Positions 44,070 to 52,014 of a stretch of DNA of 64,000 nt are shown one piece after another. The stretch comes from Enterobacter hormaechei subsp. xiangfangensis. GTDB lineage: Bacteria > Pseudomonadota > Gammaproteobacteria > Enterobacterales > Enterobacteriaceae. Numbering within the stretch: the stretch's first letter is position 1; each line of letters opens with the position of its first letter. Position numbers and translations under genes: made by a program. The stretch is taken from assembly GCF_001729785.1 (NCBI RefSeq), contig NZ_CP017183.1:2418001-2482000 (forward strand), written 5' to 3'. Below the pieces are notes generated by a model. That model worked only from the letters and a program-made list of their open reading frames with translations, did not search any database and had not been told where the DNA came from.

Positions 44070-44178
44070 TGCCGGGTGCCTCCCGGTGGAAATGATCACA
44101 GCATTCATTTCCGCGCGCTGGTTGGACACTCTGGAGAAATGTCCTGCTGAATCGCCCCTCCGCTTAGGGGGATCCACC
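44070..44178 (-). ncRNA. Repeated structured element, copy 3 (candidate sRNA)
   Basis: Hairpins CCGGG-TGCCT-CCCGG (44072-44086) and CCCCT-CCGCTT-AGGGG (44155-44170), with an extra GGAAATG/CATTTCC stem between. On the minus strand a terminator follows 35 bases later, so a transcript of about 170 nt is predicted. It lies downstream of Q, where lambda makes its short pR' leader RNA. Confidence 0.5.
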
Positions 44179-44270
44179 ACAAAAATGCTTTCAGAAACAT
44201 CCATTACTCAGGATGCTTAAAAAGCATATGTGCAGTATGAAGAATCTGCCACGTAATCAGATGAATATAT

Positions 44271-44462
44271 TCATTTAAATGGTACAGGCAGAAGGACTTC
44301 AATCACCTCTACCTCTCCGTTGTGGCAAATGTCGTCTCCCTGCGTCAGATGCCAGACACCAGTTATCAACTGGCCCGTTTCAAGGTCATCGGTTACACCA
44401 TCTGTCTAGTAGGTTACCTGAATTTTGCCGTTGTACTGTAGCCAGTAGCAACCCTCTTCCAT
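44271..44462 (-). pseudogene. Small phage protein, paralogue B, with internal amber codon
   Basis: Aligns to paralogue A from start to end without gaps (both share G-V-W-H-L-T and C-H-N-G-E), but codon 19 is TAG (44406-44408) where A has Phe. One base change from CAG or TGG-like sense codons would explain it. The start ATG at 44462 is preceded by GGTGGGAAAA. Either a recent pseudogene or read only in a suppressor background. Confidence 0.7.
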
Positions 44463-44541
44463 TTTCCCACCAGCATGGCTGGGAAATTAAAAGTTACTAC
44501 GGGGTTGTATGGTTTTAGTAATTCTTAAATTGCTATAAAGC

Positions 44542-44572
44542 AAAAAGCCCTACGGGGTTAACCGCAGGGCTT
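44542..44572 (-). terminator. Terminator just downstream of Q (tR'-like)
   Basis: AAGCCCTGCGGTTAACCCCG then TAGGGCTTTTTG on the minus strand: an AGCCCT/AGGGCT stem and a T-run 80 bases past the Q stop. The position resembles the lambda tR' terminator that Q overrides. Confidence 0.75.
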
Positions 44573-44653
44573 TAAACGAAGGCAATAACCCATCGTTAGA
44601 GCAAAATTACCACAAATTCGGGAAAAGTAAATAGCTCACGATAAAATAACGCC

Positions 44654-45469
44654 CTATTTTGTTATCTGCTTCAACTGCGCATCGGCCCATGCCTCTTCGA
44701 TGTCAAATTTGGTGATTAGCTGATCGTAAAAGGGCTTAACAGACTTCTTCCAGGTATCTAGGCTGATTGTATCCGTTATCTGGCGCACCGCAGCGTAAGC
44801 CTCAGTTGAGGGGATACGCTCATATCCACGTCCGCCGCAGCGCTTACAGTCGGCCAGAACCGGCACCCCCTGCTTTTCAGTGAGATCCTGATTCACTGCT
44901 TTACCGCGCCCGTGGCAGTCTTTGCAGGCGCAACTGACAACTTTTTTCCCCTTGCAGGTCGAGCAAAGTACCTTAGCGACTTCTTTGACCTGGCGCTTAA
45001 CCTCGAAATAACTCGGAGATTGCTTAAGGTCTTTTGCCCACTGTGGAAGCTTCATGGTGTAGTGCGATTTCATCGTGAAAACATCAGCCTCAATGAATCC
45101 CTGACCCGAGCAGCAGTCACACTGTTTCACGCTGGCGGCGCTGCGAGAATAATCTTCAAAAGCGAAGGAGGCCAGCTGGTGCATCACTAATGGCTTAACC
45201 CTGGCATCCAGTTTGCGAAGTGCAGCAACCCGATCGCACTTGGTCAGCGCATACTGGGCCAACAATTCGATCGCCCTCTCCCGGTCATTGTTGCTGATAC
45301 CCATCTTCCCGAGAAAAGCGCTGTAACCCAATGCTGCCCGTTCCTGCGTCATGCCCATAGCGGCCATGATATCCGTTCCGCTTAATGAGTCTGACGCCGT
45401 AGCGCGCGGAGAGTCGCTAATCATCGTCGATTTGGCGAAGTGATATTTGAGGGTGTTTTCAAGATTCAT
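44654..45469 (-). CDS. Late-gene antitermination protein Q
   Basis: A 271-residue phage antiterminator of the Q family with DnaJ-like zinc-finger cysteines: CDCCSGQGF (about 118), CSTCKGKK (about 169), [11 protein letters not shown] (about 179) and [10 protein letters not shown] (about 209). Q loads on RNA polymerase at the late promoter and makes it ignore terminators; several minus-strand terminators lie between this gene and the lysis cassette. Its ATG overlaps the rusA stop. Confidence 0.85.
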   Translation of the reverse strand: MNLENTLKYHFAKSTMISDSPRATASDSLSGTDIMAAMGMTQERAALGYSAFLGKMGISNNDRERAIELLAQYALTKCDRVAALRKLDARVKPLVMHQLASFAFEDYSRSAASVKQCDCCSGQGFIEADVFTMKSHYTMKLPQWAKDLKQSPSYFEVKRQVKEVAKVLCSTCKGKKVVSCACKDCHGRGKAVNQDLTEKQGVPVLADCKRCGGRGYERIPSTEAYAAVRQITDTISLDTWKKSVKPFYDQLITKFDIEEAWADAQLKQITK

Positions 45470-45840
45470 GCGTTCTCCAACTCGGTAATGGTGAGTTCTA
45501 ACTTCCCGCCCTTAACGACAGGCATTTTCACAACGCGATAGTCGACAACCTGGCAGTCATCCAGCCAGAATCTCGCCTTGGTTAGAGCGTCAAATGCAGC
45601 TTTCTGCAGGTTATCCAGATCGCGGCGTCGGCGGTCGGGCATGTGACATTCAATACGGATTTTGAGTGGTGCGGCCGTGCGGATATTAAGCCGGGCGCTT
45701 CGAATGACGCTGGCGACTGCATAGCGGTACGCAACGCCATCAGCGCTAATGTGCGTGCGCCCGCGGTTGTGCCGGTAATACCGGTTATTGCTCGGCGGCC
45801 AGGGCAAAGTGATTTGATATGTTTTCACGTTCACCCCCAC
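45466..45840 (-). CDS. rusA: Holliday-junction resolvase RusA
   Basis: A 124-residue protein with the RusA signature: [17 protein letters not shown] near the N-terminus and [18 protein letters not shown] with the catalytic aspartates (about 70-74), then [11 protein letters not shown]. It resolves junctions as a dimer. The start is a GTG; 45840 gives the longest frame, while a GTG at 45828 just before K-T-Y-Q-I would fit other RusA proteins better. It overlaps both neighbours. Confidence 0.9.
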   Translation of the reverse strand: MGVNVKTYQITLPWPPSNNRYYRHNRGRTHISADGVAYRYAVASVIRSARLNIRTAAPLKIRIECHMPDRRRRDLDNLQKAAFDALTKARFWLDDCQVVDYRVVKMPVVKGGKLELTITELENA

Positions 45841-46031
45841 ATCCGGTTTCGCCAGCGGCTGTCCGGGCGCGCTGGTGTATTTGAGGTCGGCAAGAATGCA
45901 CTTACAGTCCAGGTCACGTAATCCGGGTTTAGGCTGCGCTCAACACGTACTCCGCGCGCCTTGTAACGCTTAACCAGTTCGTCGGCCTGTTCGGTGCTGC
46001 AATCGGTGTGGTGGAACCAGGAATACTTCAT
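45831..46031 (-). CDS. Small phage protein between DUF1367 and RusA genes
   Basis: A 66-residue protein starting [20 protein letters not shown], with the middle [11 protein letters not shown]. The upstream extension of the frame is out of keeping with the family and overlaps DUF1367. Its end overlaps rusA by ten bases, a compact early/middle phage operon. Function unknown. Confidence 0.65.
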   Translation of the reverse strand: MKYSWFHHTDCSTEQADELVKRYKARGVRVERSLNPDYVTWTVSAFLPTSNTPARPDSRWRNRMWG

Positions 46032-46035
46032 TCCA

Positions 46036-46638
46036 TCACCCCGCGAAGCCAAGCAGCTGCGCGGCGACATTCTCGGCCTCATCACGACTGCGGAATGAAC
46101 GGGACAGGACCCAGCGCCAGAGGACATCGAGCGCAGCTTTATAGAGTTGCTGAAACTCGAATTCGTCCATGTTGGCAAACGAGATGCTACGAGGATGCTT
46201 CTTGAGTGTTCCGTCTGGCAGCTGAATGGCATCAAAGTGCCCTGCCTCGACGATCACCCAGGAGCGGTAAGCATCGAAGGATTTACAGAGGCTGATGCCG
46301 TTTGTGACCCGGCGGTATGCAACCTGCTCAAGATACTGCTCAGCAGCATCGATCAGCGCCCCCTCATTACCACCATACGAAGCCAGCAACTTGGCGTAGC
46401 CAGTAATCAGCTTACGCTCGTTACTTGAGATCGCCCCGCCGGTTGGCTCCCAGTATTCAAATCCGAGATTAAGAAGCGCGAAAAAGCGTCGATGGAATGC
46501 CGGCTTGCGAACCCGCCTGAATTCGGCAACAAGAACATCGCCGAGCCGGGTTTTGGATTGCAGGATATCGCTGGTCTCGGGGGTTGCCGGGATCAGTATT
46601 CCTGAGTGGTGTTTGATAAGTTGTAATTCTAGCGCCAT
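46036..46638 (-). CDS. DUF1367 phage protein
   Basis: A 200-residue protein, MALELQLIKHHSGILIPA at the start, FHRRFFALLNLGFEYWEP (about 50-67) and SISFANMDEFEFQQLYKAAL. This family is encoded next to RusA or NinB-type genes in lambdoid phages and is thought to act in recombination, but has no proven activity. It is followed closely by the small gene at 46031. Confidence 0.8.
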   Translation of the reverse strand: MALELQLIKHHSGILIPATPETSDILQSKTRLGDVLVAEFRRVRKPAFHRRFFALLNLGFEYWEPTGGAISSNERKLITGYAKLLASYGGNEGALIDAAEQYLEQVAYRRVTNGISLCKSFDAYRSWVIVEAGHFDAIQLPDGTLKKHPRSISFANMDEFEFQQLYKAALDVLWRWVLSRSFRSRDEAENVAAQLLGFAG

Positions 46639-46677
46639 GGTTCTCTCCGTGGCGCATCAGGTATAGGGTGTTCAGGC

Positions 46678-46920
46678 CTATGAAAGAATGATATCAGACG
46701 GTGGTGTAATTCGGTACCCAAGCCGTTTTGCAAATTGCATAAACCCGTTAAGAGTGAAGATTTCTTCCTCTTCGAGTAAGGGTCGTAATGAAACTATTCC
46801 ATTTACTCGATAAACCAGATATCTCCCTTCCGCCGGGAAGCTATAGATAACTGCATTATCGGCCCTTCTGACCACGTCGTACCATTGATCATCTGCATTA
46901 AAGGCATCTGCACTACACAC
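46678..46920 (-). CDS. Small hypothetical phage protein
   Basis: An 80-residue acidic protein with a GTG start preceded by GGGGGGAAATA. Segments DQWYDVVRRADNAVIYSFPA and FMQFAKRLGYRI. Not recognised. It lies between the DinI-like gene and DUF1367 on the same strand. Confidence 0.5.
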   Translation of the reverse strand: MCSADAFNADDQWYDVVRRADNAVIYSFPAEGRYLVYRVNGIVSLRPLLEEEEIFTLNGFMQFAKRLGYRITPPSDIILS

Positions 46921-47027
46921 TATTTCCCCCCAGAGCGACTTATTGACGCGGCAAACAGTAATCGGGAACAGCCAGGGGAACGCAAACAGCGATACTCTTT
47001 GAAACTGCTCCAGTCAAATTCACGCGA

Positions 47028-47255
47028 TTAATAAAACCACTCGTCCGCGCTTTCCCAAGTCTCCTGCACGATATGTTCGACCTCTTTCTTGTCGCCCCCG
47101 AAAACAGTCAAACCATCATTACTGGCACGCTTAATCGTAATCTGGCAACCATCAAACTGCTTGCTAAGTCTTTTGAGCAGTTCTGACTCGAGCGCAGGTA
47201 TAGCTCCAACAGGAAGTTTCTTCATGCGATCAATGGTTAACTCGATTTTCATTTT
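47028..47255 (-). CDS. DinI-like protein
   Basis: A 75-residue DinI-family protein: MKIELTIDRMKKLPVGAIPA start, RASNDGLTVFGG and the acidic end QETWESADEWFY. DinI binds RecA and tunes its filament, and phage copies modulate prophage induction. A LexA box lies 16 bases upstream. The ATG at 47255 was chosen because the upstream ATG at 47273 lies inside the LexA box. Confidence 0.88.
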   Translation of the reverse strand, partial: KMKIELTIDRMKKLPVGAIPALESELLKRLSKQFDGCQITIKRASNDGLTVFGGDKKEVEHIVQETWESADEWFY

Positions 47256-47271
47256 TCCCTCCGCAATGAAC

Positions 47272-47291
47272 AACTGTATGCATATACAGTA
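47272..47291. promoter_or_regulatory. LexA box of the DinI-like gene
   Basis: AACTGTATGCATATACAGTA is a symmetrical LexA operator directly upstream of the DinI-like start. Confidence 0.9.
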
Positions 47292-47616
47292 TATTTATAA
47301 ACGTATCTCACGGATTTTGCAACGATTAAAGAGTGTTCGCACTATGGAGCGCTTTCAGGCTTACAGGTATATGTTTTAAGTACGATATGGGGCAGATCTC
47401 AGATTTGGAGGTCTACACAATAGTTATGTTGAATAGATTTCAGCGGAGTTTGGTGCAGTTACGCTACTAAATTGTGGCTTAGAAATGAGATTAATAAAAT
47501 GAAAATCTGTAAAGGCTAATATGGAGCTTGCTGTTACTAGCACAAATTAGTCAGCAAGCTCTAAAACGATATGAAACATTACCAGAGCGTAATGTAATCC
47601 AACCGGTTATCGAAAT
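47292..47616. other. Intergenic stretch without recognised feature
   Basis: About 325 AT-rich bases between the DinI promoter and the VOC gene. No convincing gene or hairpin. It marks the junction between core phage genes and the accessory block 47.6-51.1 kb. Confidence 0.4.
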
Positions 47617-48066
47617 TTACTGAGATGCAGGCACTGTATCATAATGACGAAAAGCCTCGATCCCGACTTTCTGACCATAAGAAAGTTCAAGTGTGTTACC
47701 ATCAGGATCAGCGAAGAAGACATAATAACCTACCGGTTCCCCTGTCTGAACAGGTTCTTTTCGCAAGATGCCCTCCATCCTGGCCATCGCTATTTTATTG
47801 TCGATTTCTTCAATGCTTGAACAAGCTACTCCCAAGTGACCAAAATTACCTAAAGGGGTGTCAGTCACAGCATCAACCTGGACAAGGACAAGCGCAAAAG
47901 GGCGAGTTAGGTCACTTAACCACGCGACTTTACGTGCCTCCGGAAGGTCAGGCTCTCGCCTGTGTACGACTTCCATGCCAGCATAACGGCCGTAAAAATC
48001 AATACTTTTATCCAAATCTCTAACAACAAACGCAACGTGCGTAAAACCGACATCAATCTCTTTCAT
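47617..48066 (-). CDS. VOC (glyoxalase/dioxygenase-fold) protein
   Basis: A 149-residue vicinal-oxygen-chelate protein with two beta-alpha-beta-beta-beta units: FTHVAFVVRDLDKSIDFYGR with a metal His (residue 10), FGHLGVACSSIEEID (about 77) and FFADPDGNTLELS with the last Glu ligand. Substrate cannot be predicted (lactoylglutathione-type or others). It is cargo unrelated to phage growth, next to bluF. Confidence 0.75.
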   Translation of the reverse strand: MKEIDVGFTHVAFVVRDLDKSIDFYGRYAGMEVVHRREPDLPEARKVAWLSDLTRPFALVLVQVDAVTDTPLGNFGHLGVACSSIEEIDNKIAMARMEGILRKEPVQTGEPVGYYVFFADPDGNTLELSYGQKVGIEAFRHYDTVPASQ

Positions 48067-48174
48067 TAGGCTAATCCTTTGACTATCTCCAGAATCGCCA
48101 TCTTAAAAGCTCAAGTTAACCTGAGGTCAAGAGCCTTTCAATCAATAATTTGCTGGATTTCTTGCACGTATTGT

Positions 48175-48294
48175 TCAATGTCGTTCAGGGTCGCAGCCTA
48201 TGCTAACTAACTCCAGCAAAATGAAGATAAGGCCCGCTACGCACAGAAGAAAAGATAAAGTTAAAGCCGCAATAAAAACCATTAGAAACTCCAT
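48175..48294 (-). CDS. Possible small single-helix membrane protein
   Basis: A 39-residue frame reading MEFLMVFIAALTLSFLLCVA followed by G-L-I-F-I-L-L-E-L-V-S, almost wholly hydrophobic for 28 residues, then a short polar tail. No strong ribosome-binding site. It could be a genuine small membrane protein or chance. Confidence 0.3.
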   Translation of the reverse strand: MEFLMVFIAALTLSFLLCVAGLIFILLELVSIGCDPERH

Positions 48295-48554
48295 GTAATC
48301 ATTTTTACTACCACAATCTTAGAATTAATTTTTACTTTGTCACGTGTGCACACCAGGCGATTTGATGTTGCAGAGCCAAACATATCTCGCGGGCTTTAAC
48401 CACGTTTATTGAATGGTTTTTTTTGTTAAGCATTTTACTCTTCATAGACAATTTTATGGTCACAGAACTCTTTTTTGTAAATTTTTTCAGTAAAATAGCA
48501 CTAACTGTCCTTTCTCATGCTACTTTAGAAGAAAATCCTTAAAAGTGTGCAACT

Positions 48555-49736
48555 ATGCTTACTACTCTCATCTACCGAAGCCACCTGCGAGCTGATGCAC
48601 CAATTCAATCCATTATTGACATGGTCAGTGAAGCCAATTCCCGAAATGAACGTGCGGGAGTAACTGGTGTTTTACTTTTCAATGGGATTCATTTCTTACA
48701 GCTTCTTGAAGGTGATGAAGCAGCTGTAATGCAAATCTATGAAAAGATTTGCCTAGATACACTTCACTTTAACATTGTAGAACTCTTATCCGATTATGCC
48801 CCCTATCGACGATTTGGCCGCTCAGGCATGGAATTAATTGATATAAGACTATTCAGTAAAGAAGAGTGTCTGGACAGGGTTCTTCAACGTGGAACAACCC
48901 AACATAAAATGCTTTACAACGACAGAGCCTTAAGGTTTTTCCGTACATTTATAGATTCTGCTGAGACAGATAACTATTATGAACTTCCTGATAGGTTCAG
49001 TTGGTTTTTTTCATCCGATCAAATAGATGTATCATCAGTTGATCCCGCCATTATCGAAGACATGTATGCAGTTATAGACCCTCTCGCTGCCCAGATTCAT
49101 TCTTTTGTCTTGAATGCTAAATCAGATAATGACGTTATAAAAGTCAATAATTTACTTTTTGATTTGGAATCGAAGAAAGATTTGTTAAAAATTGCAGGGG
49201 GTTTCATTACCTCTTCACAACGAGTATCAATAACACTCCTGCCTTTAACCTTACTGAGGGTGCCGAATGCGATTGAGATTTTGCTCGATTACATCAGAGA
49301 AAGTAACTTACACCCAGAACAAGTTTTAGTTGAATTTTCTGAGAGCGAAATAATCCCTGAAATTGATGAGTTCGCGCATTCCGTGCAGATTCTCAAAAGC
49401 TGCGGTTTAAGTGTTGCTATTAATGACTTTGGTGTGGGAAATGCAGGTTTATTGTTTCTTTCGAAATTTCAGCCTGAGAAGCTCAAAATACACCCTCAAC
49501 TAATCCATAATATACATAAGGACGGCTCTAAGCAGGCGATACTACAAAGTTTAATACGTTGCGGCGAACTTTTAGAGATAAGGATTTGTGCAACAGGTGT
49601 CGAACAACCAGAAGAATGGATGTGGCTAGAATCCGCTGGTATATTTTGCTTCCAGGGCAATCTTTTTTCAAAATATGATAAAAATGGATATTTGAAGATC
49701 TTCTGGCCAGAATCTAATGAATTCATAGAATGTTAA
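48555..49736 (+). CDS. bluF: BluF-like blue-light sensor (BLUF domain + degenerate EAL domain)
   Basis: A 393-residue protein. The BLUF domain (residues 1-95) keeps the flavin-site Tyr7, Asn31 and Gln49 (start MLTTLIYRSHLRADAPIQSI). The C-terminal part (about 150-390) is an EAL-type fold without the E-A-L signature and with a shortened first half; late segments such as EEWMWLESAGIFCFQGNLF match E. coli BluF. E. coli BluF does not degrade c-di-GMP; in light it releases the repressor BluR. No bluR gene is adjacent. AT-rich relative to flanking genes and divergent from the prophage genes, so probably acquired cargo. Confidence 0.88.
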   Translation: MLTTLIYRSHLRADAPIQSIIDMVSEANSRNERAGVTGVLLFNGIHFLQLLEGDEAAVMQIYEKICLDTLHFNIVELLSDYAPYRRFGRSGMELIDIRLFSKEECLDRVLQRGTTQHKMLYNDRALRFFRTFIDSAETDNYYELPDRFSWFFSSDQIDVSSVDPAIIEDMYAVIDPLAAQIHSFVLNAKSDNDVIKVNNLLFDLESKKDLLKIAGGFITSSQRVSITLLPLTLLRVPNAIEILLDYIRESNLHPEQVLVEFSESEIIPEIDEFAHSVQILKSCGLSVAINDFGVGNAGLLFLSKFQPEKLKIHPQLIHNIHKDGSKQAILQSLIRCGELLEIRICATGVEQPEEWMWLESAGIFCFQGNLFSKYDKNGYLKIFWPESNEFIEC

Positions 49737-49954
49737 AAAAAACTTGTAGACTTATTACTTTTTCATAGGCTTAACGCAGTCATAATCGATGGGTGTCAAG
49801 CTGGAAGCGGATAAACTAATATATAGTGAAAAGTCAGCGGGCCCGGCGGGTGCAAAAGCAATGCTTCAGTACTCAGCTAAAATGCGGTAAACGGAGCAGG
49901 CTTAGATATTTGGCCTCAATTTCGTTTACGAAGAACCAGTTCATCCCCATACCC

Positions 49955-50075
49955 TCCTACCAGCTTTCATCCAATCATATTTGGCTTTTAAAGCTCAGCT
50001 GGTATCGAGCAGTCAGCGATACTTGCGCAGCAAACGTGCCGCGCATATACAGTGCTGGCTTACCTTTTATCAAAC
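49955..50075 (-). pseudogene. Decayed copy of the 3' end of replication gene P
   Basis: On the minus strand P-A-E-L followed in another frame by L-K-A-K-Y-D-W-M-K-A-G-R parallels the end of gene P (PAELLKTKYQRMKADGRA) at 51330-51380, and the similarity continues upstream (CGCTGGCGCAG-like block). Frameshifted and not translatable. The duplicated end flanks the segment carrying the CMD gene, suggesting insertion or recombination between related phages. Confidence 0.65.
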
Positions 50076-50079
50076 GTGC

Positions 50080-50298
50080 TCACGCCTGCATACCCTTCCC
50101 CCTTGCGATGTTAATTCTGTCAATGCATTCCCTTAATGCTTTGACTTGCTCAGGGGTAAGTTCAGATTCATCGATTGTGGCCAGAAGAGCGTTGAGGGAG
50201 CGCTCAATATCGTTTTTAGTCAACCGTAAACAGATAACCTTAACCCAACGTGGCGAGAACTTGCTGAGGCCGATTGCTCTTGTGATACGTAGTTTCAT
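50080..50298 (-). CDS. Small hypothetical phage protein
   Basis: A 72-residue protein, MKLRITRAIGLSKFSPRWVK start, then a helical acidic part (ALLATIDESELTPEQVKALR). ATG at 50298 preceded by AGAGGCATC. Not recognised. It sits just upstream of the decayed P end. Confidence 0.5.
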   Translation of the reverse strand: MKLRITRAIGLSKFSPRWVKVICLRLTKNDIERSLNALLATIDESELTPEQVKALRECIDRINIARGKGMQA

Positions 50299-50601
50299 GA
50301 GATGCCTCTTAACCGCCAGTGGTGGCGATTTCAAACTCGCTTATAACACACGTGGAGAAGACTTATGTGATTATTTCGCCATAGAAATTTCTAAGGGTCG
50401 TTTCACTTGAGGACAACCAGGCTTTCAGTAAACGCCTAAATTGGTTACCCAGCATGTCACACAAGCGCCTCTTCATAACCCGAAGCGGCTTATCAAGTGA
50501 AGGTAGTTTTTACGGTCATGCACAGGCTGGGATGTCATTTGTGTGCCAGAAGCAGACTTTAATATAGCTCCAGAGTCCCTTATGGGAGCTATTTACATCT
50601 G

Positions 50602-51051
50602 TCAAGCTTTAGCAAGCGGCTTCATTCGAAAACTAATACCCATACGATTAATGGCATTCATGGTGGCAATAACAATGGTAAGTTCAACCAAATCTTTTTC
50701 ACCGAATACAGAAAGCGCTGCGGAATATGCTTCATCGGAAGCATGTGTTTCACTAACACGGGTAACTTCTTCCGCCCATGAGAGGGCAGCTTGCTCTATA
50801 TCCGAGAATAAATAGGTAGCTTCTCGCCAGACAGGCACCAATACAATCTTTTCGACGGACATGCCACTCTTGATAAGATCGCGAGTATGTATATCTATGC
50901 AGTGTGCACAACCATTGATCTGGGAAACTCTTAAAAAAATTAAATGGATCAGCTCGGCAGGTAAACCTGTACCAGTAGTGGCGTAATGATGGAGCGCTGC
51001 TATAGCCTTGCCACCTTTATCGGAAACTTGAAACCAGTTTGGACGCTTCAT
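50602..51051 (-). CDS. Carboxymuconolactone decarboxylase/AhpD-family protein
   Basis: A 149-residue all-helical protein with the redox motif C-A-H-C in NGCAHCIDIHTRDLIK (about 44-59), as in AhpD-like peroxidase-reductase proteins. The ATG at 51051 is preceded by GTGGAAATAACG. It is foreign to the phage replication region and separated from gene P by 260 bases. The electron donor is unknown. Confidence 0.75.
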   Translation of the reverse strand: MKRPNWFQVSDKGGKAIAALHHYATTGTGLPAELIHLIFLRVSQINGCAHCIDIHTRDLIKSGMSVEKIVLVPVWREATYLFSDIEQAALSWAEEVTRVSETHASDEAYSAALSVFGEKDLVELTIVIATMNAINRMGISFRMKPLAKA

Positions 51052-51327
51052 CGTTATTTCCACCTTTTTGAGTTGTTTAAAATAAAAAGATGCCTCACAG
51101 GATCGCTACGACTGAATGACAGAATTTAAATTAGTACGTCTGCTCAGACGTTGTAATCTTAACCATTGATGTCATAGATAAAAGAGACAATAAATGAGTA
51201 AAACGGTAGGACAATTATGGGATACCTCATGCAGTAAAACTGGATAACAATTTTTAAAAGCAAACCCTGAGTGTTGATAAAATCCACGGTAGAGTCCGCT
51301 TCTCGCTCATAACAGACCATTTCCTCA

Positions 51328-52014
51328 CTATGCCCTGCCATCTGCTTTCATCCGTTGATATTTAGTTTTCAAAAGCTCCGCCGGTGTCGGCCCTTTCGGA
51401 GCAACTGGCGCAGCCAACGCCCGACGAATAGGCGGAATCGGCTTCCCGGCTAGCACCCGCTTTTCCCACCTATCCAGAATATCACCGGCCTCACGCTCAA
51501 GCTCTTTGTGACTGAGTTGGCCATCAGTTCCGCGACGCCGCAGCTCGAGGCAAATGTGGTAATAAACCGGCTTCGGCCAGGGGTACTGCTCACTGCTCGG
51601 GTACCGAAACACCAGCTTGCGCCACTTCCAGTATTCAGCCATCACGTCTGCGGTGGTGACCCCCAGCACGCAACGCCCTTCCCTGCACCACTTGATGAAC
51701 TGGCCAGGCGATGGCAAGAATGGACGCTCCTGGCGACGCACCATACGCATGCCGGCTTCAACCTGCTCCATGGTGTTTATCCCGTTTTCTTTGAAGGCCA
51801 GCACCCACTGGCGGCGGATTTCGTCAACGTCGTCCTGGCTTCGGTTAACCAGGCTTGCAGGAAACGCGGCCGCCAGCTGTACAAACAGGCCGTTGATAAT
51901 CTGCGCCACCTGCTGCGTTTGTTCGCGTTCGGTGTACTGCTCAGGCAGATTGTGCGCCACGCGGCAAGCCTGTTCCCGGTCAAAATTGCGAATGCTCTCG
52001 GCAAGGTTTTTCAT
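51328..52014 (-). CDS. Phage replication protein P
   Basis: A 228-residue protein of the lambda P family (MKNLAESIRNFDREQACRVA start; RPFLPSPGQFIKWCREG about 98-114). P recruits and loads the host DnaB helicase at the phage origin with O. The start overlaps the O stop by four bases. The 3' end is duplicated in decayed form at 49955-50075. Confidence 0.85.
   Translation of the reverse strand: MKNLAESIRNFDREQACRVAHNLPEQYTEREQTQQVAQIINGLFVQLAAAFPASLVNRSQDDVDEIRRQWVLAFKENGINTMEQVEAGMRMVRRQERPFLPSPGQFIKWCREGRCVLGVTTADVMAEYWKWRKLVFRYPSSEQYPWPKPVYYHICLELRRRGTDGQLSHKELEREAGDILDRWEKRVLAGKPIPPIRRALAAPVAPKGPTPAELLKTKYQRMKADGRA

Noticed and set aside
41179..44178. Hok/Sok-type toxin-antitoxin loci suggested by GGTGCCTCCCGG
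   Set aside because: No Hok-like peptide (short, one membrane helix, cysteine-rich end) could be read in any frame near the three copies.
49826..50410. Plus-strand frame of 194 codons
   Set aside because: Runs across the decayed P end and the opposite-strand small gene; composition unlike a protein and no ribosome-binding site.
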